The position numbers were made by a program, and so were the translations under genes. Below, piece by piece: positions 8,272-16,059 of a stretch of 64,000 nucleotides of DNA; position 1 is the first letter of the stretch; every line of letters starts with the position of its first letter. This DNA comes from Nitrospirota bacterium (lineage in GTDB: Bacteria; Nitrospirota; Nitrospiria; Nitrospirales; Nitrospiraceae), in assembly GCA_002737345.1 (NCBI GenBank), contig NSIK01000004.1, forward strand, positions 62,001-126,000. Reading direction: 5' to 3'. A model generated the notes under the pieces. It had not been told where the DNA came from. It made no database searches and saw only the letters and a list, made by a program, of their open reading frames with translations.

Positions 8272-9024
8272 TTAGAGCTTGACCGTCATTAAGTCCTTCC
8301 CTGCTACGATCTTCCCCCCGAACGTTTCTCCCGCTTGCTCCTGCACATTGTATCGATCAGCAATCGGATAGAAATGCGAGAGGACCAGGCGCGTGACGCC
8401 CGCTTCTTTCGCCACCAATCCGCATTCCCCTGCGTGAAGATGTCCGAGTCCCGGCTTATTGGCGGGGAATGAACAATCGAGCAGAGCCAGGTCTACGTCG
8501 CTACAGAGGCGGATGAGGCTATCGCAATATTGCGCGTCTCCCGAATAGGCCAGGGCCTTGTTGCCATATTCAATTCGATAACCGACCGAGTGCAGATTGG
8601 GACTATGGACGACCGTCCTGGGAGAAATCTTCGTGCGGCCGATTATAAAGGACCGGTCCGATACCTCTTTGAATCGAACCGCAAAGCGGGCCTTGATGAA
8701 TCCCGGCAGGGTCTGGATCAAGGTGCGGAAGAGTGCCTTGGTGCCACGCGGCCCGATCAGGGTGAGGTCCGGCCTGGTTCCGAGGTGGTTTGAATAGAAG
8801 ACTGCATCGAAGAAAAATGGGATGAAGTCGGCGAAGTGGTCGGCATGGTAATGGGAAAAGAGGATATGGGTAATGCTATGGCGATCCACGCCAGCCTTCA
8901 GCAGATTCATGAGTGTGCGGGGCCCGAAGTCGAGGAGGAGTGGCTGGTCGGTGCGCAGAAAATAGCCCGAGGCGGCGCGGGTCTGGTGGATGTTCGTGCC
9001 AGATCCAAGAATCGTCAGACGCAT
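8272..9024 (-). CDS. MBL-fold metallo-hydrolase (RNase Z-like)
   Basis: The 250-residue product is a compact metallo-beta-lactamase fold enzyme. The first strand MRLTILGSGT, the metal motif HYHADH (HxHxDH) near residue 58, the Asp ligand in YSGDAQYCDSL and a final LSHFYP histidine give a complete di-metal site like that of RNase Z and phosphodiesterases of the ElaC group. It lacks the long exosite arm of true RNase Z, so a general phosphodiesterase or related hydrolase is as likely as tRNA 3' processing. The start follows directly from the conserved first strand. It ends opposite the SirB1-like gene, across a palindromic repeat. Confidence 0.8.
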   Translation of the reverse strand: MRLTILGSGTNIHQTRAASGYFLRTDQPLLLDFGPRTLMNLLKAGVDRHSITHILFSHYHADHFADFIPFFFDAVFYSNHLGTRPDLTLIGPRGTKALFRTLIQTLPGFIKARFAVRFKEVSDRSFIIGRTKISPRTVVHSPNLHSVGYRIEYGNKALAYSGDAQYCDSLIRLCSDVDLALLDCSFPANKPGLGHLHAGECGLVAKEAGVTRLVLSHFYPIADRYNVQEQAGETFGGKIVAGKDLMTVKL

Positions 9025-9375
9025 AGAGCTCCCTAGGATGAAACCAGCCGCACGAATCGATCGATAACGTCGCTATGCGAGAGAGGATAGGCTGCAGGGG
9101 AATAAGCGTCAAGAGGTGGGAGGAGAGCAGCCAGACCATCATTTTTGCTCGCAGAGCGAGTACGATAAAACTGTGCTCGTCCGATGCGTGCAGTAAAGAA
9201 CGGTCTGGCCGCTCCCCTTAGGATAAAGTGTAGAAAAGTGGAAGGCTATCGTTCTCCGTGCGCCATCGAGGACCGACCAGGCCACCCTTGAGAAGTTAAG
9301 GGGGGTGGAGCCGCTATGCGCAGGGGGAGATCAGCAGCCTCCATTCCGTTCCTTGTCTAGATTATACTGTACCCT
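9025..9375. other. Intergenic region, no gene recognised
   Basis: About 350 bp between the divergent MBL-hydrolase gene and the small membrane-protein gene. All six frames are short and show no family character. It presumably holds both promoters. A small hairpin CTCGC-AGA-GCGAG lies near 9150, and a -10-like TATACT at 9363 sits just before the next gene. Nothing else is supported. Confidence 0.5.
9363..9368 (+). promoter_or_regulatory. -10-like element very close to a start codon
   Basis: TATACT ends 7 nt before the ATG at 9376. If used, the transcript would begin at or next to the ATG, that is, leaderless. No convincing -35 is seen at the right distance, so the call is tentative. Confidence 0.35.
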
Positions 9376-9603
9376 ATGCCGCTTCCGCCTAAGCTGTTTT
9401 TTGCCGAGTCGCTCACCAGTGAGCAGCGCCAGATTTTCTATGAGGGCCATCGGTTCCTTGCGATTCTGATGATCCTGATCGTGCTTCTTTTTCCGTTTGC
9501 CGGGCTCTATGTGACTGGGTTGCTCGGGGCGCTGCTTGGCATTGTACTGTCCGTGGCAGGCTATTACTTGATGCCCTATGTCTGGCTCACAGTTTGCCGA
9601 TGA
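9376..9603 (+). CDS. Small two-helix membrane protein, unknown function
   Basis: A 75-residue protein with a charged N-terminal helix (FFAESLTSEQRQIFYEGHRF) followed by two adjacent hydrophobic segments (about 30-47 and 50-66). No ribosome binding site is visible, and a -10-like TATACT lies 7 nt upstream, fitting leaderless expression. No family recognised. The codon pattern and the start with a clean hydrophobic profile support a real gene. Confidence 0.6.
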   Translation: MPLPPKLFFAESLTSEQRQIFYEGHRFLAILMILIVLLFPFAGLYVTGLLGALLGIVLSVAGYYLMPYVWLTVCR

Positions 9604-9867
9604 CGGTATCGCCTGGGACGTTGTCTTAGGACGTCCGGTTCTTGATCGGCATTGAGTTCTGAGTAGTCACGTTGACGACAGAACCAGTTTCATCTAGACA
9701 CACGAATTCTTCTCATACCGAGGAAGGTCCAGTCTTGGGCGGAGTTACTCTTTGTAACGAATGTTCTGTCGGAGGCTGACGCGAACGGAAGTTCTGCGGA
9801 AGAATTTTTCGAGCGGTCGGCTGTGTGTGAGATGAGGGTGGGCTCTGCGAAGTGTCGGGAAGGAGAG

Positions 9868-9903
9868 AATTGAGGAGGCGACGTGGCCGCCGCCTCCTCA
9901 ATT
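9868..9903 (-). terminator. Strong hairpin terminator for the lysine-rich peptide gene
   Basis: The arms AATTGAGGAGGCG (9868-9880) and CGCCTCCTCAATT (9891-9903) are perfectly complementary over 13 bp, with a 10-nt loop. The hairpin begins 7 nt past the stop codon of the minus-strand micro-gene at 9910. On the minus strand the stem is followed by a pyrimidine run (CTCTCC) rather than a pure T-tract, so termination strength is uncertain. Confidence 0.65.
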
Positions 9904-9909
9904 GGACTA

Positions 9910-9960
9910 CTACTTCTTCTTCTTTGCTGTTTTCTTCTTTGCTGCTTTCTTCGTTGCCAA
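9910..9960 (-). CDS. Lysine/alanine-rich 16-residue peptide
   Basis: On the minus strand a TTG start at 9960 is preceded by AAGGGGGTGA, close to the ideal Shine-Dalgarno, with 5 nt from that match to the start. It opens a frame reading MATKKAAKKKTAKKKK and then TAG. The composition matches the C-terminal tails of histone-H1-like and HU-like proteins, so nucleic-acid binding is a reasonable inference. A perfect 13-bp hairpin follows the stop. The frame is open further upstream (FTPKGVRVLATKK) but has no ATG there. Very small genes like this are missed by standard length cut-offs. The alternative is the tail of a decayed longer gene. Confidence 0.5.
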   Translation of the reverse strand: MATKKAAKKKTAKKKK

Positions 9961-10084
9961 GACTCTCACCCCCTTCGGTGTAAAAATGTTGAACAGTGTG
10001 TGATTGGTATATCAGAGTTTGAGCGGCGAGTAAAATTTTTTCTTCAAGTTTTTTTAGGTAGGAGGAAGGGAGGGGAAGGGGTGC

Positions 10085-10867
10085 GTGACGCATCAGAGGA
10101 CAAAGATGCGGAGGAGGATGGTCGGTCTGTCGGTAAGACCTGAGAAACGACGAGAAGAACGAGAGAGACCAGAGCGTCGCGCTCCTGTTCCTCCTCCGTT
10201 GACGGGGCAACGTGCGCCTCCCTATGATGCAGGTCCTATGCGGCGAAACGAATCAGGACGGACCAACCCAACCGCTCTCGTGGTCCTCATTGGACTGATC
10301 ATCACCTGTGTCTGGGTCTGGAAGCGTCTCCCGCTGGAGACGCAGGAATATGTGATCGATCAGGCCATCCCCATGGCATTTGCCGGGCTGGCGATTGTGG
10401 CAGGCTTGTCGCTGCTGGTTCGGGCGATCAAGCGCCGCCTGGCGAAACGACGCAACCGGGCGACGCTCTTAGCCTTGTTCGCGCAGGCGAAGGGGCGGGA
10501 GAAGAAACTGGAGATCGCCTTTGCGCTGATCGAAGTGAATGAGTATCAAGCCAAAAGGTTGGAGTCGGTGATTCCTGCATTGCGCGATCTTTTTGTGACG
10601 ACCTTGCAGCGGGCTTTGGACGATAAGCAGCACAGGATTCGCGGGATGGCCGCCAGCTATCTGGGCGTCTTGAACGATAAGACCGTCGTGCCCATGCTGT
10701 TAAAGGCGCTGGAGGACGATCATGCCTATGTGCGTTCCAGCGCTGCGTTGGGGTTGGGGCGGCTGCGTGCCAGTGAGGCGAAAGAAAAACTGACGAGGAT
10801 TATGAAAGATGATTGGGACCAAACGGTCAGGAGCCGATCGAGAGAGGCGCTGGAGCGGATCAAGTAG
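10085..10867 (+). CDS. HEAT-repeat protein with N-terminal membrane anchor
   Basis: The product has two hydrophobic segments (TALVVLIGLIITCVWVWK and PMAFAGLAIVAGLSLLV), an Arg/Lys-rich stretch, then helical HEAT-like repeats at the C-terminus (IRGMAASYLGVLNDKTVVPMLLKALEDDHAYVRSSAALGLGRL). These repeats usually mediate protein binding at the membrane. The start is ambiguous. GTG at 10085 follows a purine-rich GGGAGGGGAAGGGG and gives 260 residues with a very basic N-terminus. ATG at 10238 begins just before the first membrane segment and gives 209 residues. No enzymatic motif is visible. Confidence 0.65.
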   Translation: MTHQRTKMRRRMVGLSVRPEKRREERERPERRAPVPPPLTGQRAPPYDAGPMRRNESGRTNPTALVVLIGLIITCVWVWKRLPLETQEYVIDQAIPMAFAGLAIVAGLSLLVRAIKRRLAKRRNRATLLALFAQAKGREKKLEIAFALIEVNEYQAKRLESVIPALRDLFVTTLQRALDDKQHRIRGMAASYLGVLNDKTVVPMLLKALEDDHAYVRSSAALGLGRLRASEAKEKLTRIMKDDWDQTVRSRSREALERIK

Positions 10868-10906
10868 GCCGAAGTCTGAAGTGGTTGAACCTGCAGTCTT
10901 TAGCCC

Positions 10907-11092
10907 TCAGTCTTCTGGCGCCGCCTGTTCGTCGACCCATTCGATGGAGGCGATCTCCGATGTGCAATTCCCCCGCAAGGCAAGAAACGCCCAGCCAAGC
11001 CCGCGATTGACATAGAGTCGGCGGCTTGGTTCTCCGTGATATACATCGATTCGCCCGCCGCAGCTTGGGGGAGCCAGATCGTTGGCATGACT
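10907..11092 (-). pseudogene. C-terminal remnant of a metallophosphoesterase
   Basis: This minus-strand frame has no start codon but reads GGRIDVYHGEPSRRLYVNRGLG followed by AFLALRGNCTSEIASIEW, which resembles the conserved C-terminus of YaeI-like metallophosphoesterases (LYVNRGLG then LRxNCPPEI). It lies in the same frame as, and directly after, the stop of the secreted hypothetical gene at 11093-11788. The catalytic metal-binding part is missing. I read it as a gene remnant left by deletion; the upstream gene shares no similarity with that family, so simple stop-codon readthrough would not restore an enzyme. Confidence 0.5.
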
Positions 11093-11788
11093 TCATCTCA
11101 TCACCCGATTCAGTTCGCTGCGGTCGGAAGGGGTGACACGGTAGCCCCGTTCATAGAGATCGCTCATGCCCTGCATCAAGGCATCCATATTGCGGTTGCG
11201 GTACCAGCTGTCGGAGCGTTCTGTCAGTAATGCGATTTGTTTCTGGGCCTGGTCCCTCTCATCGTAAGGGAGGGCGAGGGCCCGGAAGAGGTCTTGGAGT
11301 TCCGTACGACTATAGGTCGCATCGTCATCCCAGTCTGCGACCAGGGCGAATTCGTAGGAGGTCAGACTGACAGAGAGCAAGGATTGGGTTTTGGAAAAGT
11401 CGTCTCGCGCTTCATTAATTCCGCCTGGATAGGCGCGGGGACAATCCGCTTCTGGGTGGGATTCGGCCTGCCAGCTGATTCCTTGCGCCGTGGGCGGCGG
11501 CGCTTTCGCTTTGTGATAAAACCAGGTCATGCAGCTGCTCGCTTGCGCAAAAGCCTGTTTATCTTTATGGATCTGCTGGCCGATGTGGCGGGTAAACTGC
11601 TCAAAGATCCGGTTCTCTTTGCCGAACGAGTCGCCGGGGAAGAGCGTTAGCAGTAAAAGAGTGGCGACGAGCCCTCCCGCCAACAGCCGGGCGGCAGTCC
11701 GTTGGGTCAACCGAGGATGATTGGCTCGAGTGATCGGGCCGGTGGCAGCTGGGCAAACAGACATAGAGAAAGTATACCATCTCCTCAC
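11093..11788 (-). CDS. Secreted or membrane-anchored hypothetical protein
   Basis: The protein has an N-terminal hydrophobic segment (LLAGGLVATLLLLTLFPGDSFG) preceded by Arg residues, indicating export or a single anchor. The rest is soluble and helical, with two Cys (SSCMTWFYHK, EADCPRAY) that could form a disulfide, and a C-terminal region rich in Glu, Arg and Tyr. GTG at 11788 and ATG at 11764 are both possible starts. No domain recognised. It diverges from truD with about 65 bp between them, and its 3' end runs into a metallophosphoesterase remnant in the same frame. Confidence 0.55.
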   Translation of the reverse strand: MRRWYTFSMSVCPAATGPITRANHPRLTQRTAARLLAGGLVATLLLLTLFPGDSFGKENRIFEQFTRHIGQQIHKDKQAFAQASSCMTWFYHKAKAPPPTAQGISWQAESHPEADCPRAYPGGINEARDDFSKTQSLLSVSLTSYEFALVADWDDDATYSRTELQDLFRALALPYDERDQAQKQIALLTERSDSWYRNRNMDALMQGMSDLYERGYRVTPSDRSELNRVMR

Positions 11789-11853
11789 TCCTCACTGCGA
11801 TCAATTGAGGCTGAGGGAGATCTCGCACGAATGTAGAAGGGGCTTGTGACACT

Positions 11854-12906
11854 ATGGCTATGCCATTTTTGACCGCAGAACTGCCGGGCATCGGCGGACA
11901 GATGAGGATGCTACCGGAAGACTTTCAGGTCGAGGAGCGACCGCTGTATCTTCCGTGTGGAGAAGGCGAGCATCTCTATCTCAAAATCAAAAAGCGCCTC
12001 CTCTCGACGCCGGATCTCGTCTTGCGACTCTCATCGACCTTGGGGGTGAAAGCGCAAGCGATTGGTGTGGCCGGCCTTAAGGACGCGAGGGCCGTGACCA
12101 CGCAGATGATTTCGTTACTGGGGATCACGCCGGACCGGTTAGATCGATTGAAAGTCGACGAGCAGCTGTTGGCGGTAGAGGTGCTGGGCCGGCATCGCAA
12201 CCGGTTGCGGACCGGACATCATGCGGGGAATCATTTTCGATTGGTGATCCGGGATGTCGCCCTGCATGCCCGCGAGACTGTGCCTCAGGTCTTGAGCCTC
12301 TTGGTGCGACGGGGCGTGCCAAACTATTTCGGCCCTCAACGGCAGGGACGGGACGGCATGAACTATCAGACGGGCGCCGAGTTATTGGCGGATCCTGCCC
12401 GCCGTAACAAGCTGAGCCGGTCCAAGCGCATGTGGTATCTCAACGCCTATCAGTCGCATTTCTTCAACGATATGTTGGCCAGGCGGTTGGATCGGATCGA
12501 TCGCATCCTGGTGGGGGACTGGGCCATGAAGATGCAGAATGGGGCCTGTTTTCTGGTTGAGGATGCCGCGATTGAACAACCTCGGGCCGACCAGTTTGAG
12601 ATCAGTCCCACCGGTATTTTGTTCGGATCGCGGGTGTCGTGGGCCGGAGGAGAACAGGGAGAGATCGAACGAGCCGTGGTTTCTGAGAGCGGCGCCACGC
12701 CGGAGAGTCTTACGGAAGCGGCGCAGGCTTGCGGGTTTCGCGGTGAACGGCGCTCGCTCCGAACTTCTCTGGCAGATTTGGACTGGAGTTTGGAGGGCGC
12801 CGTGCTCACGCTCTCTTTTTCGCTTCCCCCTGGCGCCTATGCAACGAATGTTTTGCGGGAAATTATGAAGGTGAGCGAGGGGCCGGAGGCGAGGGGGAAT
12901 GGGTAA
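11854..12906 (+). CDS. truD: tRNA pseudouridine(13) synthase TruD
   Basis: The 350-residue product converts U13 of tRNA(Glu) to pseudouridine. The catalytic Asp is in AGLKDARAVTTQ, and the family motif NYFGPQRQGRDGMNYQTGA follows, as does the insertion domain and a C-terminal FSLPPGAYATNVLREI typical of TruD. Length matches the family. AAGGGG lies some 14 nt before the ATG. It is transcribed away from the neighbouring hypothetical gene and appears monocistronic. Assignment is secure from the motifs. Confidence 0.92.
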   Translation: MAMPFLTAELPGIGGQMRMLPEDFQVEERPLYLPCGEGEHLYLKIKKRLLSTPDLVLRLSSTLGVKAQAIGVAGLKDARAVTTQMISLLGITPDRLDRLKVDEQLLAVEVLGRHRNRLRTGHHAGNHFRLVIRDVALHARETVPQVLSLLVRRGVPNYFGPQRQGRDGMNYQTGAELLADPARRNKLSRSKRMWYLNAYQSHFFNDMLARRLDRIDRILVGDWAMKMQNGACFLVEDAAIEQPRADQFEISPTGILFGSRVSWAGGEQGEIERAVVSESGATPESLTEAAQACGFRGERRSLRTSLADLDWSLEGAVLTLSFSLPPGAYATNVLREIMKVSEGPEARGNG

Positions 12907-12936
12907 GGGGCCTGTCACGTGGCGCTGGCCTAGAGG

Positions 12937-13010
12937 GTCATAATGTCGTCACGTCTAAACGACTGACAGTCTTGGGCGTGACGTAACGACTTGTAGCGGT
13001 TCAACTCGAC
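12937..13010. repeat. Intergenic imperfect palindrome (ACGTC-word family)
   Basis: GTCGTCACG (12945-12953) pairs imperfectly with CGTGACGTAACGAC (12977-12990), with GACTGACAGTC between. It lies between two convergent genes and shares words with the repeats at 24497-24527 and 54396-54455. Confidence 0.5.
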
Positions 13011-13011
13011 T

Positions 13012-13377
13012 TTAGGATTTGCTTCGAAAAAAGAACGAGCCATAGAGACCGGCGATGGCTATGGTGACGAGCTCGATCGTGAGTAGCAATTGGCTGACGA
13101 TGGCTTCCGGCGTGGGAGGTGTGAGGACGAAATGCATGCCGAGAAACTCAAGCGGTTGTGGGGGGGGCGCTTCCCAGGGTGGGAAGAGGATGGCGAGGCA
13201 CAGGCCTACCACCATTCCGTAAATACATTGAAGATTTAACTGGTCCGCTTGTGGCTCGGCTGGTGCCGTTGGTGGCGGAGGGGGGTCAACGTGGTCAGCA
13301 TGAAGCCGTTGACCACATTGGGTGCAGTAACGACTCATCTCCGGAAGCTCGCGGCGGCAGGATGGGCAAATCTTCAT
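13012..13377 (-). CDS. Zinc-ribbon membrane protein
   Basis: A protein of about 121 residues from ATG 13377. It opens with a zinc ribbon, CPSC and CTQC (MKICPSCRRELPEMSRYCTQCGQ), then has a Pro-rich linker and two hydrophobic segments (NLQCIYGMVVGLCLAILFPPW and a C-terminal TIELVTIAIAGLYGSFFF). An earlier start at 13401 adds eight residues before the ribbon. This small zinc-ribbon-plus-membrane layout is common, but its function is not known. Confidence 0.65.
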   Translation of the reverse strand: MKICPSCRRELPEMSRYCTQCGQRLHADHVDPPPPPTAPAEPQADQLNLQCIYGMVVGLCLAILFPPWEAPPPQPLEFLGMHFVLTPPTPEAIVSQLLLTIELVTIAIAGLYGSFFFRSKS

Positions 13378-13449
13378 ACGGAGTAGGCTACACGGAACCA
13401 TCGTACTTTGCTAGTAGACTGCAGCGTTTCCTGGTTTGGTGGGCTTTGA

Positions 13450-13479
13450 TTGACAGAGGAAAGAAGGGCTTCTTATAAT
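13450..13479 (+). promoter_or_regulatory. Near-consensus sigma70-type promoter for gpsA
   Basis: TTGACA (13450-13455) and TATAAT (13474-13479), both perfect consensus hexamers, are separated by 18 bp. The predicted start is near 13486, giving a leader of about 43 nt before the gpsA ATG. Confidence 0.75.
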
Positions 13480-13528
13480 CCCGCGCCAGCTGATTGAGAA
13501 GCTCTGGTCGAACTCATTTCTTTTTTAA

Positions 13529-14551
13529 ATGATGAAACCTATCCATCGTATCGGGGTGATCGGCGCCGGCGCCTGGGGCACGGCTCTCGCTAAGCATATG
13601 GCGGGGAAAGAACTGCAGGTCAGGCTCTGGGCCTATGAGCGAGATGTAGTTGATGCGATCAATCAGACGCACGAGAATCGGATCTTTCTTCCTGGTGTGA
13701 CCTTGCCTCCCTCGCTTAGCGCGACCGATTCCCTGGCGCAGGTCGTGAGCGATTGCGATGGCCTCCTCTTTGTCGTGCCGTCGCATGTGGCTCGGCTTGT
13801 CCTTCAACAGCTCGCGCCGCTCTTGCCTCCCTACATGCCCGTGATCAGCGCGACGAAGGGCGTCGAGGAGGAAACGTTTCAATTGATGACGCAAGTGATG
13901 GAGGATGTCCTCCCCGCGGCGTTACATTCGAAGCTGATGGTCTTGTCCGGGCCGAGCTTTGCGGCAGAAGTCAGCCAAGGTCAACCCACGGCTCTTTGCC
14001 TCGCAGGGCTGGAGGCGCCTCTAGTCAGCGCCTTTCAGGCGGCTTTGATGACGCCGGCGCTACGAGTCTATGCGGATAGCGACATGATCGGCGTCCAACT
14101 GGGCGGGGCCTTGAAGAACGTGATGGCCTTGGCTGCCGGGGTCGTCGATGGACTCGGGCTTGGCCACAATGCGCGAGCCGCTTTGCTTACGAGGGGGCTG
14201 GCGGAAATCGTCCGGCTTGGAGATGCGATGGGCGCCGATGCGCGAACGCTCTACGGACTCTCCGGCGTGGGCGATCTTGTCCTCACCTGTACCGGGACCT
14301 TGAGCCGAAATTATACGGTCGGTATGAGGCTGGGGAAAGGCGAAAAGTTGGAGGCCATCCTCGGCAGTATGAAGGCGGTAGCCGAAGGGGTGCGGACTGC
14401 CAAGGCTGCCTCAGGGCTGGCCCAGCGCCATGGAGTCGAGATGCCGATCGTCCGCGCGATCAACGAAGTGTTGTTCGAAGGGAAATCCTGCCGCCAGGCC
14501 GTGACCGATCTGATGGAACGTGATGCAAAGCCGGAGAAGGGGCAGGCATGA
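13529..14551 (+). CDS. gpsA: Glycerol-3-phosphate dehydrogenase [NAD(P)+]
   Basis: The 340-residue cytoplasmic enzyme reduces dihydroxyacetone phosphate to sn-glycerol 3-phosphate for phospholipid synthesis. The NAD-binding motif GAGAWGTALAKH is at residues 11-22. SATKGVEEETF, the family signature SGPSFAAEV, and the catalytic Lys in GGALKNVMALAAG follow. Length is normal. Two ATGs in a row (13529, 13532) are possible starts and neither has a ribosome binding site. A consensus promoter lies 50 bp upstream. The 3' end overlaps larB by 4 nt (ATGA). Confidence 0.95.
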   Translation: MMKPIHRIGVIGAGAWGTALAKHMAGKELQVRLWAYERDVVDAINQTHENRIFLPGVTLPPSLSATDSLAQVVSDCDGLLFVVPSHVARLVLQQLAPLLPPYMPVISATKGVEEETFQLMTQVMEDVLPAALHSKLMVLSGPSFAAEVSQGQPTALCLAGLEAPLVSAFQAALMTPALRVYADSDMIGVQLGGALKNVMALAAGVVDGLGLGHNARAALLTRGLAEIVRLGDAMGADARTLYGLSGVGDLVLTCTGTLSRNYTVGMRLGKGEKLEAILGSMKAVAEGVRTAKAASGLAQRHGVEMPIVRAINEVLFEGKSCRQAVTDLMERDAKPEKGQA

Positions 14552-15363
14552 ACCAGAAGTCGCTTGAACGACTCTTAACCAAGGTGCAAGCCGGCACTCT
14601 GCCAGTGGCCACGGCGCTTGATCAGCTTCGCACCTTGCCCTATGAAGATCTGGGCTTCGCGTCGCTTGATCACCATCGGTCGATACGGCAGGGATTTCCC
14701 GAAGTCATTTTTTGCGAAGGGAAGTCGACGGCTCAGATTCGCGCCATTGCCAAGGCCCTGTTGAGACATCATCGTCCCCTGTTGGCCACGCGCGCGACTC
14801 GCCAGGTGGCGACATTGATCAAACGGCTGGATAAGCGCGCCGTCTATCATGACGAGGCTCGCATCGTATCGATTCGCGATCCCAAGCAGCGGCTTCAGGG
14901 CCATATCCTGGTGATTACAGCCGGCACGTCGGACATTCCCGTCGCCGAAGAAGCGCGAGTGACGGCGGAGGTGATGGGGAGCAAGGTTGAAACGCTCTAT
15001 GACGTGGGGGTGGCGGGAATTCATCGGCTCCTGGAACGTCAGAGCCGGCTGATGAAGGCCCGAGTCGTGGTGGTGGTGGCAGGGATGGATGGAGTCTTAC
15101 CCAGCGTGGTCGGCGGATTGGTGCCCTGCCCGGTCGTCGCGGTGCCGACGAGCCGAGGCTATGGCGCTAGTTTCGGCGGACTTGCGGCTCTATTGACGAT
15201 GTTGAATTCCTGCGCGGCGGGAGTCGGGGTGATGAATATCGATAATGGATTCGGGGCCGGTTGTCTGGCGCATCGAATCAACCTATTGGGGGAGCCTCCA
15301 GCTGTCAGCCCTCAGCGATCAGCAAAGCCCAAGAGCAACAAAAATGTGAGAGCTGAGAGCTGA
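14548..15363 (+). CDS. larB: LarB, nickel-pincer cofactor biosynthesis (AIR carboxylase-like)
   Basis: LarB carboxylates and hydrolyses nicotinic acid adenine dinucleotide to the pyridinium-3,5-biscarboxylate mononucleotide precursor of the nickel-pincer cofactor. The sequence has the LarB opening LRTLPYEDLGFASLDHHRSIRQGFPEVIFCEGKS, and an AIR-carboxylase-like C-domain (ITAGTSDIPVAEEA, VAGMDGVLPSVVGGL, PVVAVPTSRGYGASFGG, NIDNGFGAG). Its ATG overlaps the gpsA stop. The last 20 or so residues (from PAVSPQRSAKP) are encoded by an intergenic CTGTCAGC-type repeat rather than by family sequence, so the natural C-terminus was probably at about NLLGEP. larC follows after one opposing gene. larE and larA are not in the window. 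Confidence 0.9.
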   Translation: MNQKSLERLLTKVQAGTLPVATALDQLRTLPYEDLGFASLDHHRSIRQGFPEVIFCEGKSTAQIRAIAKALLRHHRPLLATRATRQVATLIKRLDKRAVYHDEARIVSIRDPKQRLQGHILVITAGTSDIPVAEEARVTAEVMGSKVETLYDVGVAGIHRLLERQSRLMKARVVVVVAGMDGVLPSVVGGLVPCPVVAVPTSRGYGASFGGLAALLTMLNSCAAGVGVMNIDNGFGAGCLAHRINLLGEPPAVSPQRSAKPKSNKNVRAES

Positions 15364-15374
15364 GAGCTGTCGGC
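15300..15374. repeat. CTGTCAGC-type repeat overlapping the larB 3' end
   Basis: AGCTGTCAGCCCTCAG on one side and CTGAGAGCTGAGAGCT on the other form an imperfect palindrome with an A-rich centre. Related words (CTGTCAGC, CTTCAGC, GATCAG) occur at 33266-33300, 35963-35996 and 45669-45695. The repeat provides the last codons and stop of larB. Confidence 0.65.
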
Positions 15375-15925
15375 TATTTGACTTCGATCGTTCCGTGCTT
15401 CGGCCAGCCAACCATCTGAGTTCTGGGGCCTTTCTCGCCGTTCGCCAGTAACTTGGGCCGCACTTCGAAGTGATAGAGGCCTGCTCCTGCGGTGACTTTC
15501 TTTTGGTCCAGCCCGTCCCAGGTGAGGACGACAGACACTTGCGGAGGCGTGCCGCCGTCGGTTGCGGCTGCGTGCGGCTCCAGCGCTGTGCGAGCCGTGA
15601 GAAACCGGAGAGAGTTTTTCGAAGGCGAGGTAATGAAGGAGGAGACTTCCAGCAGCGTGGCCCCGTTTAGTTCTTTAGGGAGCTGGATCAAAACGGAAAA
15701 CTGCAAGGAGCCGGACGCAGTCGTATAGAGATTGGGAGAGACTTTCAGATCGAGGATCCTGAGTTCCGGCTCATGACGCGGGCCCGCACGGGGGGTTGAT
15801 TTTGCGGAGGCGGCAGCTGGGACCCAGAAGAGTAGCGTCGCGCACAGCAGTAATTGAGAGGCGCGACCGGTCCATGATCCGAGTACTGTCGAACAGGGGC
15901 TGTTGAAGGACGGAAAGATGGTCAT
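15374..15925 (-). CDS. Secreted hypothetical protein
   Basis: The 183-residue product has a signal peptide (ASQLLLCATLLFWVPAAASA, probable cleavage after ASA) and a mature domain of beta-rich character (LRILDLKVSPNLYTTASGSLQFSVLIQLP, VSVVLTWDGLDQKKVTAGAGLYHFEVRPKLL). This resembles an immunoglobulin-like or FlgD-like fold used in extracellular proteins. It sits on the opposite strand between larB and larC, so it is not part of their transcription unit. No specific family recognised. Confidence 0.6.
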   Translation of the reverse strand: MTIFPSFNSPCSTVLGSWTGRASQLLLCATLLFWVPAAASAKSTPRAGPRHEPELRILDLKVSPNLYTTASGSLQFSVLIQLPKELNGATLLEVSSFITSPSKNSLRFLTARTALEPHAAATDGGTPPQVSVVLTWDGLDQKKVTAGAGLYHFEVRPKLLANGEKGPRTQMVGWPKHGTIEVK

Positions 15926-16059
15926 AGGGTTCTGTGCGGCAAGAATCTATTGTTGTGACGCGCCCGGTCGGTGGGCCAATGTAGTGGGGATAACACAGCG
16001 TTGGGAGGCTGTCAACGCGTGGACTAAGTTGATTGCCGTTCGTACGCGCCTTGGGTAAG

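Noticed and set aside
9713-10210. A 165-codon minus-strand frame
   Set aside because: It overlaps the terminator and the lysine-rich peptide in another frame and overlaps the start of the HEAT-repeat gene on the opposite strand. The Arg/Ser/Pro-rich translation looks non-coding.
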